Assembly (NCBI GenBank): GCA_003990745.1
Contig: RBNI01001676.1
Span: 1 to 21,349 of the forward strand
Direction of reading: 5' to 3'
Length of the DNA stretch: 21,349 nt
From: Jimgerdemannia flammicorona
Taxonomy: Eukaryota; Mucoromycota; Endogonomycetes; Endogonales; Endogonaceae
The notes under the pieces were generated by a model. That model did not search any database, was not told the origin of the DNA, and saw nothing but the letters and a program-made list of their open reading frames with translations. The position numbers were made by a program, and so were the translations under genes. Of this stretch, positions 11,876 to 21,080 are shown piece after piece. The number at the start of each line of letters is the position of its first letter. Within the stretch, counting starts at the first letter, position 1.

Positions 11876-12560
11876 AGTAGAAACACCTCCCTGAACTCCT
11901 TCACCTTTTGTCCCCAAGACAAATGAGCTACTACCAGATGATAAAGAAATGGAACAAGAAGAACAGAAACCTGCTGCTTCAAAGCCCAAGAAGAAGTACA
12001 CCCCAAAGACCATGCCTAGAGACATCTATAATGAAGTCTGGCAGAAGATTCAAGAGGCCAAGATGGAAGTCTCTCTCCTGCAGTTCCTGCAACTGATACT
12101 AGCTGGAGTTCAAAACAAATTATTGAGAACAACTAGGTCCAGCACTGACCAAGTTCCAATCCCACAGCAAGAACCAGTTCCCATCTCTGTCCAAGCAGCT
12201 GAAAGGCATGTCAGCACTTATCTATATGGAGATATTGGAAGACATAAGGCGAAAATCCTCATAGATATAGGAGCAGCTGTCTGTGTCATTGCCAAATGGT
12301 TCCTGGACACCCTCCAATGGCCCATTGATGGACTATCCAATCTCAGTATCATAGTAACAGATGGAGCCCAAACTCAACCCCTTGGAGAAGTATAAAACAT
12401 CACTATCTCTCTGGGACACATTTAGTTCTCCATCCCAAAAGCTGTTATCACTGAAGCTGTAACCTATGACATGATTCTTAGCACTAACTGGATGAAGGAA
12501 ATGAATGCAGTTATTGATATCAGCCAACAAGTACTCAAGTTTGACTATTGAGACAAGAAG
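11876..12560 (+). pseudogene. Gypsy aspartic protease (copy B)
   Basis: Retropepsin cuts the polyprotein. In the same frame as gag, a Lys/Pro linker (KPKKKYTPKTMPRDIYNEVW) leads to YLYGDIGRHKAKILIDIGAA. The active site, normally Asp-Thr-Gly or Asp-Ser-Gly, reads Asp-Ile-Gly: codon 12267-12269 is ATA where ACA is expected, a C-to-T change before A. Downstream, MILSTNWMKEMNAVID (from about 12471) is the second conserved block, usually ILGxDWL, with Gly replaced by Ser, again a CpA-type transition. Stops fall at about 12393 and 12421. Fold identity is confident from the two blocks in correct order and spacing (about 70 residues). Confidence 0.75.
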
Positions 12561-13690
12561 TATAGAGTTAAGGTGACCAGCTATAAGCAATCAAAGAAGA
12601 AGAAGGAGGTCACTATTCAGGAGAAATATGCCAGCAGTAAAGAATCTACTATAGAAGAAGAAGAAGAATCTGAAGTTGGAAATGACCCCAGACTCAATCC
12701 CTGAATTAATCTGGTGAATGACAGACCAGAAGACAATGTGTGGGCTAAGAACACTATCCCTATCACTATTGGAGCCATTGCAGGAGAAATCAAAGAATGC
12801 CCCACCTGCCTCAAGTGATACAAGTACCCTAAGCACTCCTCCAAGATTATTGGGAAAAGGAATTCGCCTGGTACAGCCTGCTCTGAGTGCAGAAAGAAGA
12901 AGAAGAAATGTAGACATGCTCCAGAAACACCTGCAGCTGAAGCTGCAGAAGTGCAAGCAATTTGGGGACAAGAATCATCCAAGGAAGAAGAAGTTCCCAA
13001 CCAAGAAGTCCCTGAACAAGAAGTACCCAAAGAGGAAGAAGTCTCTGAACTCATTCCCTGGGATGGCCCTTACTGGACACTACCTGAAGACAATGACTCT
13101 TGGAATATAGAAGAAGGACCCAGCACAATCACCATTATTTCTAAGAAAGAAACTCACCAGGAGAAGGCTTTTTAGCTAGAAAGATGTCCACACCAAATGG
13201 TCTTCCACTCTCCCCAAGACTACTGCTATCAGTGCCATCTACTAGACCAACAGAAGAGACAGAGACCTCAGAGACCAGAACCCCCAAACACAGTTGCACA
13301 GTCAACTACTTTCCAAGAAGTTACCACCAAGTTGCAAAGCCAATTCAGAGGACAAGGCCTCTTCCCTCAGACAGAAGTATATCTCTTGTCTACTCTTCCA
13401 CCAACTTATGACCAAAATGAGTACCAATTCCTAAGATAACAAGAGATCAATAACTGGGAACATCAGTTCCAAGTAATGGAATATTGCAACCATAGAAGAC
13501 ACCCAGACTGCCAAGACTGCAGGCATCAGAAGATCCATCTCAGTCATGATGTCACAATCCACACTTTGAAGAGAGGAGATAACCAAAGCTAGATCCAAAA
13601 AAGCCAGACCAAAAAGTCAAGAAGAAGGACCCTCAAGATCAATAATTTAGGGGAAGATATCCTAGCTCTCATCAGACATACAACCCACCA
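12561..13690 (+). pseudogene. Cys/His-containing segment between protease and dUTPase (copy B)
   Basis: The gag-protease frame continues. A Lys/Glu-rich stretch leads to CPTC (about 12809), then ACSECRKKKKKCRH (about 12876-12917), which resembles the first half of a fungal Zn2Cys6 finger (ACxxCRxRKxKC). An acidic repeat of EVPxQEVPEQEVPKEEEV follows (about 12985-13044), then CYQCHLL (about 13215) and CNHRRHPDCQDCRHQKIH (about 13485-13538). Several Cys and His pairs suggest metal binding. I do not recognise the segment as a named domain. A frameshift between about 13590 and 13690 leads to the dUTPase frame. Stops interrupt it (TGA after CPTCLK; TAG after HQEKAF). Confidence 0.5.
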
Positions 13691-13693
13691 AGA

Positions 13694-14076
13694 ATGGGTA
13701 GAAGATGCCACCAACTTCATAGAAGCCCTAGACCCTACAGGAAGAAGAGAAATCAACTATCTCTGAGACCCCTCTATTGGACACACCTCAACCTTAGAGC
13801 TTGGAGACTCTCTACTAGTGGAGCTTCAGCTTTAGGTCAGTCTGAACTCAGCAAGGATATTGCCCAGTATGCCCTGCTGCATCCCAAGGCCAAACCCCCA
13901 ACCAAAGCTCACCCAGAGGATATAGGATATAATCTTTACAGTCTGGAGAATGAATCTATCAAGCCTGGAAAAATCTTCATAATCAGAACCAGATTAGCTA
14001 TGCAGCCACCCCAAGGAGCTTACATCCAACTGACCTCAAGGTCTGGACTTGCCAGATAAGGAATAACCATAGAAGG
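13694..14076 (+). pseudogene. Retroelement dUTPase, N-terminal half (copy B)
   Basis: dUTPase hydrolyses dUTP to dUMP and keeps uracil out of cDNA. The frame at 13694-14059 carries trimeric-dUTPase motif 1, PEDIGYNLYS (13913-13942), and motif 2, GAYIQLTSRSGLAR (14015-14056, RSGLA intact). In motif 1 the family GYDL reads GYNL, a G-to-A change in CpA context on the other strand. A TAA follows at 14057-14059. L1b is inserted just after, so motifs 3, 4 and 5 lie at 19955-20146. The segment upstream of about 13840 is linker. Confidence 0.85.
14062..14076 (+). repeat. Target-site duplication of L1b, left copy
   Basis: AATAACCATAGAAGG is repeated at 19942-19956 right after the A tail. At least 13 bases (TAACCATAGAAGG) are certain; the first two A's cannot be told apart from the tail. 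The next base differs on the two sides (G at 14077, A at 19957), which fixes the L1b 5' end. Confidence 0.93.
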
Positions 14077-14144
14077 GAGACTCCTTTTGCTTGAACCATT
14101 CAGAGAAAGCTAAGCTACACTGATATCTTTTCGTGACAAGTAAC
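14077..14144 (+). other. 5' leader of L1b
   Basis: The 68 nt before the ATG at 14145 begin GAGACTCCTTTTGCTTG. ACCATTC (14094-14100) and GTAACATG (14140-14147) match the L1a leader. The length is close to the 80 nt of L1a. Confidence 0.55.
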
Positions 14145-16093
14145 ATGTTTTCAAGTTTTCCCGTCATCTATTCTGGTATACAAGGTGCGGCAGGAGTCTA
14201 GCTACAGTTTACAACAAATCTCGTCTGTTTCGGTGGAGTCTTCATCGAATAGCAACCCAGAGTTCATCAAGCTCTGAGCGTTTGGAGAGAAGGAGGCCTG
14301 GTCTGGGTCTCCCTAATAGTTTTGCAGTGACCGTTGGAGCTGGTGTAGGGGCATGAGGAGTAGTTGGTCAGGGGAGGCAGGCTGGCATTGAGAGCTGGCA
14401 CATGGTGATGGGGGGCAGGAGGGCTGCTACGAGGCCCATGGAGGTAGGGTAAGGGGAACGTAGTGTTGACAGGGGTAGGAGTCAGGTGACTGGTCAGGTG
14501 ATGGGTCAGGTGACTGGTCAGGTGCTTGCTGGGGGCCAGGGGTCCGAAAGTGGTGTGGCTGGGACTGGTATTCCTGGGGCTGGACTGGTGGCTGGGGTGA
14601 CTGCTAGAGTTTCAGAGAACAAGAAGAAGGTAATGATGGCAGCCAGCTCTGGTGAACTGATGGTGTGTCCCTTCTTCCATAAGTTGGTTTCAACATGGGT
14701 CATATTGGCAAATTTTTTGGAGCTGGGGATATCTGCTAGGGAGGTCTTGTGGCTAGTGAGAGAGGAGATTGCTGGGGCAGAGTCGCTGAAGTTCATCCCT
14801 TCAGCTGAGACAGTTGAGATAAGATTTGTCAAAGAGGAAGAGATGGTGAAGGCCTTGGAGAAAGGGCTGGTCATCAAGAGCATCAAGGTTGGCATGGCGA
14901 GGTGCCTGAGGTGGGACCCGCAGGCAGTGTGACTGGTGATTGAAGAGCTGCCGACATTGGGGAGACAGGAGACCAAAGGAATGGTGGCAGAGGCACTGGG
15001 GGCTTTTGGCGAGATGGTCGACTTTGGGTTCATGTTCTGGGAGGGGACCAAGCTGAGGAATGGCAACTGTGAGGTGATGGTGAGGCTGGAAGGCAAGGAG
15101 GCCATGGGGCAAGGGAGGGACTGGCCAGAAGTAGTTCATATTAGAGAGCAGGAGTGCAAAGTGTGGAGAAGGAAGAGTTCTGAACAGGAGGAGGAGGAAT
15201 TGCTAATTGCTCTGGAGGAGAGAGAGGCTGCAAAGGAATTGTGGAAGAGGAAATGGGAGGAGTTTGCCAAGGACTGGATCTGGATTCCGACAGATGGGAG
15301 GAGGAAGAGGTGGCGAAGGGCTAACTGGGAGTGCCTGCAGACTGTCCTTCAGGGCTCGAAAAGGGAGGAAGAGGAGAGAGCAGAGATGGCCAAAAGTCAG
15401 ATGGAAGAGGTGGAGATGGCTGAGGTGTCCTTTTTGCAACTAGGGGGTGTGGAGAACTCTACTCATGCACCAGTAAAGGGAAAGTGGGCTGACAAGGAGG
15501 AGGCAAATGCTGGGGGCTTTGAGGAGATCATTGAGGTGGTACCGGAGACCCAGTTGGAGGATGTTCGCATGGTGGGAGCAACAAATGTTCATTGGGAATG
15601 CCCAGAGGCTGGTGAAGTAGTTTGGCTGGAGAAGGGCACTGAGGAGGATGACCTGGTAGATGTGGCTTCCAACGTGTCGGCGGATAGAGAGATGCTGCAG
15701 GAGCTGAGTAGGACCCTGAGGCCAGCCACCCCTGGGCCCATGGTGATGATGGCAGATGACTGGTATCAGGCAGTGCTCGAGGAACTTGCAGAGGAGGATA
15801 TCAAGGAGGTGGATGTATTTAATAGATCGCAGGAGGCCTGGGAAGGGTTCCTCAATGTGGTATTGCAGGGGCCGAAGTTGGTGATGGTGATAGTGGTGGC
15901 ACTTCTGGATGATGAAGGATATGAGGTAGATGAGGACCATATGGCTGACATTAGGAAGGTGGCATTGGAGTGAATGGATGCCTTCTGCAGTGGTATGAAT
16001 GGAGCCCGAATTTGGAGGGCTATTTGTGAGGAGCATAAGGCAATTATCTGTGGTAGGGCTGAAAAGGTGGTGGCAATTCCAGTTGAACTTTAA
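14145..16093 (+). pseudogene. LINE ORF1, RNA-binding Gag-like protein (L1b)
   Basis: The start at 14145 is chosen by alignment with L1a, but the clear coding frame is another one: it is protein-like from about 14222, has in-frame ATGs at 14402 and 14486, and runs to TAA at 16091-16093. In-frame stops sit at 14450 (TAA), 14930 (TGA) and 15971 (TGA). Domains: a TGQV-type repeat (14482-14529), then blocks matching L1a, such as ESLKFIPSAETVEIRFVKEE, MARCLRWDPQAV and FGEMVDFGFMFWEGT, which look RRM-like in hydrophobic pattern; then GRDWPEVVHIREQECKVW and a long acidic C-terminus. It probably coats the LINE RNA. ORF2 starts 12 nt after the end, a spacing that often means reinitiation. Confidence 0.75.
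14482..14529 (+). repeat. 12-bp minisatellite in ORF1 (4 units)
   Basis: Units TCAGGTGACTGG, TCAGGTGATGGG, TCAGGTGACTGG and TCAGGTGCTTGC follow in frame, encoding a repeat of the type TGQV/MGQV. L1a has a similar low-complexity Gly/Ala/Val/Thr stretch at the same place, but without this exact repeat. Confidence 0.8.
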
Positions 16094-16105
16094 ACATTTT
16101 TATTC

Positions 16106-19100
16106 ATGATGATGAACAGTCTACATATATTATCACTAAATGTCAATGGTTTGCGTGATGGAGTGAAGCAAAGGTGGCTATTTCGGTGGCTGAAGACCAG
16201 GAGGTATGATGTGGTGTTTCTGCAGGACGTTCAGGCCTATGGGGAGCAAGATTATGAGGAGTGGAGTAAGGAATGGTTTGGTCACAGAGTGGAATGAACA
16301 AGTGGGCATCCTGGTTGGCTTGGGGAAAGGAGAGCTGAAGGAGGTTGAGGTGTATGGTGATCGATTGGTCTGGGGGAGATTGAAAGGAGGAGCTGGCGAT
16401 GGGCTGGTAGTTGGCTCTGCATATCTGCCAGCGGTTAGCAGAGAGTGAAACCAATGAGTGGAGGATTGGCTGGATTGGGGAGGATGAGAAGAGATTGGGC
16501 TGGACATTCTAGGAGGGGACTTTAATATGGTATGTGACAGGATACTAGACAGGTCTGATGGTGGAGGCAGTGTGGCAGTTTCTACAGGGCTCTCGCAATG
16601 GCTTCAGGTTGAAAAGGAGATGAGATTGGTTGATGGAGTATGACAACATCAAGGTGAGAAGTCAGGACCATTTACTAGGTAGTATCCGGTCAGTGAGGAT
16701 TTGGTTGGCACTAGGATTGACTGGATTCTGGTAGCAGAATGCTGGGACAATGTTTTGGATTCAACAGAGGTACGGTGGTGTCCCTGGTCAGATCACTGGG
16801 GTGTGGAGGCAAGTGGGAGATTCCAGGTAGCCAGTGGCAGTGGGGGTAGATGGTGACTTAATGTGGCACTACTCAAGAGATAGGTGGAGTGGGACCAGTT
16901 CGTTAAAATCACAAGACAGAAAGTGGCATGGTGGAAGAACAGTGGCCAGTCAATAGCACAGTGGTGGGGGAAATTTAAACATCTGGCAGGTGCTTACTGG
17001 CGTGATGTAGGAGAGGTAGCTGAAAGGGAGCAGAAGGATAGAGAAAGGAGAGTAGAGCAGGGGCTTTGCTGGTGGCTAAGACTTCTGGAGGGAGAGAACT
17101 CCTCAGGGGAACTTCGCTCCCTGTTGGTCAAAGAGGTGGCTGAGTTGCGGTCAGATTTGAAGGCTGCAGAAGATAGAGTGGTGGATGGGTTGCTGGCAAG
17201 ATTGTGAGCAAAGCAGTTGGAAGAAGGAGAGCAACCCACCAAATACTTGTCCAGAATATTAAAGGCCAGGAGGGTGTGGCACAGCTGGGCTTCAGTGTTG
17301 TGAGAGGATGGGACAGAGGTGACTGAGATCACAGATATGCTTGGAGAGATTTCTGGCTGATAGTGCAACCTTTGGCAGGATGATGGAGGGCTGGCAGAGA
17401 GAGAGGCAGTACTGGAGGACAATAACAATTTGGTGGGCAGCTGGCCAGTGGTAGTAGAGCCTGCGATTGATGGGGCAGTAATGGGTAGGGTGACCCTTGA
17501 AGAGGTGTTGGAGGTTCTGAGGAAAGTGCAGGTGGGTTCATCACCAGGAGAGGATGGGCTGCCATAGGAGTTCTGGAAGAAGTTTCAAATTGAGTTTGGG
17601 GTATGGCTCATGGAAATGGCAAACTTTACACTGAGGGAAGGCTGCTGGATTGGCAATGGCTCCTTAGGGCTAGTCTCTCTGCTCTATAAGGAAAAAGGGG
17701 ACAGACAGGTGTGGCAGAACTGGAGGCCCATTATGTTACTGAATGTGGATAGGAAGTTGGTCTCCAAGATTCTGGCAGGGAGAATGCAACAATGGATCGG
17801 CTGATTGGTGGGTGATGAACAGCAAGGGTTTGTGAAGGGGAGATAGATTCGAGATAGCACAGCCTGGGTGCAAAATGTTTTGGAGAGTTATAGAAGCCAG
17901 CAAGTAGATGGACGAATGGTGTTCTTGGACCAGGAAAAGGCATACGATAGGGTGAGGTGGAATTACTTGGAGGCAGTCCTACGGAAGGCCAGGTTTGGCA
18001 TGGAGGAGGCTCAAAAGCTAATGGGTCTGGTGCGAGGTTGCAGGGCTGCAGTGTTGATGAATGGGTGGAGTGGCCCAGAGTTTCTCTTAGGGCGAGGTGT
18101 GCCACAGGGAGATCCTGTTTCACCCCTGCTTTATATTTTATCTTTGGAACCCTTGTTGGTGTGGCTGAAGGGAAGGCTTACTGGGTTGAAGATAGGGGAG
18201 GTGGTCTGGAAGCTGGGGGCCTTTGCAGATGACATGGTGGTAGGGTTAGGCAGTGTGGAAGATGTAGTGAGCTTGCAGGAAGGAGTAGGACAGTATAAGA
18301 TGCTGGCAGGGGCAAAGCTGAACTGGGGCAAGTGTGAGACCATGGAGCTTGGAGCTGGCTTAGGAGAGCATGGACATTTTGGACATTTAGTTGGCCCTGG
18401 GGAGGCAGTTCGATATTTGGGTATTTGGTTCTCGGTATATGGGACAGTTCTACCAAAAGAGTGGTGGTGTGAATTGATATAGAAGTGGGAGAATGCCTTG
18501 GTGGGCTGGTCTGGGAGAGGCTTTTCTCTGGTTGGGAGGATTGTAGTCTTGAATGTATATTGGTTACTGAAGCTGTGGTACTTGGGATACCACCTGGACT
18601 TTCCAGGATAGGTGGTACAGAAACTGAAGAAGGTGGTCGAAGGATGGCTTTGGCAGAGAAAGAGATCACAGATTAGTTGGGAGATAATGGTGATGCCGAA
18701 GGCAGATGGAGGTCTGGGGCTAGTGGACTTTAGAAGGCGGCTGAAGGCACTTCGGGGCTGGTGGAGTTGTCGAATGGCAGAATTAGGAGGGGAGAGCTGG
18801 AGCAGACTGGCTATGAATAACTGGGAAGTTAGGTTCTGCCCCCAGGGTGAGGTTTGAAAGGATATACGAGGTTTGCTTCAGGTTGGGAGAGTTGGCAGGT
18901 TGTGCTATTGGGGATTCTGGTGGGGTATTGTGGAAGCTTGGTCAGCAATGGGGCTCATGGGCCCAGACCCTGGCAAAGAAGAGGAGGACCCAGAACTACG
19001 ATGGTGGAATTTTGGTGGGATTCGTATTGGTGGCTGCTCATTGATAGAATACTCTTTAACCAGGGCGATGGAGTGGATCTAGATGGGTCCACTGGAGAGG

Positions 19101-19702
19101 TGGCCAGTTGGTTGGCAGAAGGCTGGGTTTGGAGAAGAGTGAGAGTGGGGTCGGATTTGGGGTTAGGAGACCTCGCTGCTCAAGATTGCCCCACCCAAGT
19201 TCTGGGTGGTATGATAGTGATTTTTGTGGAGGAATGTCATGCTGGGGTACAGGATAGGGTGGATGGTGGAGGATGGTGTAAGGGAATGTGAGTGGTGCTG
19301 TGAACTGGATAGAGGAGTAGTGCAGATGCCAGAGCATGTTCTGGCAGCTTGTCCAGAGGTTGAAGGATTTTGGCAGATATTAGAAGGATATTGGGGGGTA
19401 GAGAGTGGGCAGGCAGGGGGTCCCACTTGTTGGGTGGTCAAGCATCGACTGGTGGGAGAAATTGGGGACATCTGGGGAGGCCTGGGTCAGATCATCGGTA
19501 TCTGGGTACTTATGACAGTGCACTGGTGATGGGTGTTCGAGAGAGATCCTTGGATGGGAATTGGAGAATTGGTGGAGTGGTAGAAGGGGCTCCTCTTGGA
19601 AGTAGTGCAAGGGTGGTGGTATCAGGGGAAGAGGCACCAGTTGGGGGCCATGAAGAAGGTGTTAGACATTGTCTAGAGGAGTCAGGAGCACCTCGTACTT
19701 AG
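16106..19702 (+). pseudogene. LINE ORF2: endonuclease, reverse transcriptase, zinc finger (L1b)
   Basis: Start MMMNSLHILSLNVNGLRDGV (16106) is an APE-endonuclease N-terminus. FLQDV follows; a frameshift near 16277 leads to GGDFNMV (GGDFN at 16512-16526), TRIDWILV and WSDHWG (SDH at 16788-16796), so metal-binding and catalytic residues are mostly kept. The RT has WQNWRPIMLLNVDRKLVSKI, FLDQEKAYDRV (17922-17954), RGVPQGDPVSP (GVPQGDPVSP at 18096-18125) and FADDMVVG (FADD at 18222-18233), all intact. The C-terminal finger is CEWC, 12 residues, H, 4 residues, C (19287-19352), complete. At least ten in-frame stops and several frameshifts break the frame. The exact end (around 19700-19735) is uncertain. 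Compared with L1a it keeps the endonuclease middle. Confidence 0.85.
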
Positions 19703-19868
19703 TGAGAAGGGGGTGAGGTGGAAAGAAGGTGTAGGCTGAAGAGTCCTTCCTTGTATTATTATTAGGAGTTGGTTGAAGGATTCTATGTCGGTATATTTCT
19801 GATACTAGTAGTGATTTGTGGTTTTTGTTTTTGCATTAGATAGTCTATAATAAAGGAGTCCAAGAGAC

Positions 19869-19871
<3 letters not shown>
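19703..19871 (+). other. 3' UTR and terminal box of L1b
   Basis: About 170 nt run from the end of ORF2 to the A tail. AATAAA (19849-19854) then GTCCAAGAGACTAT ends the element, nearly the same as the end of L1a. Confidence 0.65.

Positions 19872-19943
<72 letters not shown>
19872..19943 (+). repeat. Poly(A) tail of L1b (72 nt)
   Basis: This is a pure A run. The last one or two A's may belong to the target-site duplication. Its purity contrasts with the many substitutions in the ORFs. Confidence 0.9.
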
Positions 19944-19945
<2 letters not shown>

Positions 19946-19956
19946 ACCATAGAAGG
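19942..19956 (+). repeat. Target-site duplication of L1b, right copy
   Basis: AATAACCATAGAAGG matches 14062-14076 without mismatch. The gypsy B dUTPase frame resumes here. Confidence 0.93.
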
Positions 19957-20146
19957 AGGAACCATTGACTCAGGATATACAGGCGAAATCAAAGTCATTC
20001 TACACAACAGTAGTACAGAATAGTACTGAATCTTTAGAGGACAGAAGATTGCACAAGCAGTCTTCATGAAGATCAAGACCCCACAATTACAAGAAGTTTC
20101 TAAACTGACTGAAGAAACAAGATAAGCCAAAGGATTTGGAAGCTCA
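19944..20146 (+). pseudogene. Retroelement dUTPase, C-terminal half (copy B)
   Basis: In frame with one another are motif 3, GGTIDSGYTGEIKVIL (19955-20002, with the catalytic Asp and Tyr of IDxGYxGEI), motif 4, FRGQKIAQAVF (20033-20065), and motif 5, KGFGSS (20129-20146). All five dUTPase motifs can thus be found, split between this piece and 13694-14076 by L1b. Stops: TGA near 20027 and TAA at 20123-20125, the latter just before AKGFGSS where an Arg codon would be usual. Motif 5 closes the active site in the trimer. Confidence 0.87.
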
Positions 20147-21080
20147 GATAAGAAGGAAGTACATCTCCTTCAAGTCAACCACCTCAAGAGGAATGCCCTC
20201 CAGCAAGTGTACTGCCAATCAGTCAAACTACACAAGAATCTCATCCTGGAGCCTGGAGAACAAACCACCTTTGAAATCTTTGTACCACCCAACCCCAGAA
20301 ATCTCTTCTTTGAACCCAATGAAGATATCCCACATCTGGACATAGAAGGACACACCTTCCTAGACAAGATGAACCCAGTGCACTCCCAAGCAACCAACCA
20401 AAGTTGGGAAACCATCATCTGCCAAAAGGAACTATCATAGGATATCTGGTGCCTTTTCTCAGTCGAACTTATAGAGAAGTTTATAAACTAAACTTATCGG
20501 AAAATGGCAAAAGGTCCCAGAAGAAAGGAAAGGCCCCTCTGCGACCCAGGAGACAGTGAAGCCTTCTACCAATATTGGAGAAGAATTGACACCTCAACAA
20601 TAGCAACAACTAGTAGAACATCTCAATAAATATCAAGATATCTTCACCACCAATTATGGCAACCTGCCATACAACCCATTATATCACCACAGTATAAATA
20701 CAGGAAATGCAACACCCATCTGGCAGAAACCCTATAGAATACCCCATTACTTGAAAATATTCGAAAAGGAGCACATTCAAGAACTCTTAGACAATGGAGT
20801 CATCTGACCCTCTATCAGCCCCTGGGCCAGCCCTATACTTATTGTACCAAAGAAAGGAGGATGGAGACTTTGTGTGGATTACAGGAAACTCAATTCAGTT
20901 ATGGAAAAGAATACCTATCCTTTGCCCAGAATCAATGACCTTTGGATTAGTTACAAGATACCAGATACTTCAGCAGTATGGACCTCTTCACAGGATTCCA
21001 TGAGATTCCCATAGACCCCAAAGACATTCAAAAGGCAGCCTTCCTTGCTCTAGGAAAACTGTTTGAATATCTCTGTGTAA
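20147..21080 (+). pseudogene. pol: Gypsy Pol linker and truncated reverse transcriptase (copy B)
   Basis: The dUTPase frame runs on to 20440 as a segment I do not recognise, with LILEPGEQTTFEIFVPPNPR near 20230-20290. From about 20580 another frame carries LVEHLNKYQDIFTTNYGNLP, then the RT start: IQELLDNGVI (20775-20804), a TGA, then [20 protein letters not shown] and DYRKLNSV followed by [10 protein letters not shown]. One more frameshift, then [20 protein letters not shown] (20978-21037, motif A, catalytic Asp of MDLFTG kept) and LGKLFEYLCV, ending at 21079. The YxDD box lies beyond the break. The shared block IFTT(N/D) links it to copy A. Confidence 0.83.

Larger units (their letters stand above)
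8594..14076 (+). mobile_element. Ty3/gypsy element with dUTPase, 5' part (copy B)
   Basis: Going along the + strand there is a long LTR, a primer-binding site, gag with a zinc knuckle, protease, a Cys/His-containing segment, and the first half of a dUTPase. LINE L1b interrupts at 14077, and the element resumes at 19942. From about 10764 to about 13590 one frame carries gag and protease as a single polyprotein, broken by TGA, TAG and TAA stops. The 5' boundary at 8594 (TGTGTTCA) is a guess, based on the TG start and on the end of L1a next to it. Confidence 0.8.
14077..19943 (+). mobile_element. Tx1/L1-like non-LTR retrotransposon L1b
   Basis: A LINE of about 5.8 kb plus tail, full length by its matching ends with L1a. 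Order: short 5' leader, ORF1, ORF2, 3' UTR, 72-nt A tail. It sits inside the dUTPase of gypsy B with a clean target-site duplication, showing target-primed insertion. ORF1 and ORF2 carry many TGA, TAG and TAA stops and some frameshifts, so this copy cannot move itself. Conserved RT motifs (FLDQEKAYDRV, FADD) differ little from L1a, but other segments diverge widely, so they are different families of one clade. Confidence 0.92.
19942..21080 (+). mobile_element. Gypsy copy B, resumed after L1b, truncated in RT
   Basis: The element continues with dUTPase motifs 3-5, a linker and the first half of the reverse transcriptase. It ends at about 21080, after FEYLCV, where an unrelated CpG-rich sequence begins. 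RNase H, integrase and the 3' LTR are absent from the window. Confidence 0.85.

Noticed and set aside
12870..12920. Host Zn2Cys6 transcription factor gene
   Set aside because: Only the first half of the finger motif is present, and the frame is continuous with gypsy protease, so it belongs to the element.
19783..20130. Minus-strand 115-residue frame with a poly-Phe stretch
   Set aside because: It is a translation of the L1b A tail and of the dUTPase antisense strand.
20794..21003. 69-residue + strand open frame
   Set aside because: It is in a different frame from the RT motifs that cover the same bases; it is a shadow.
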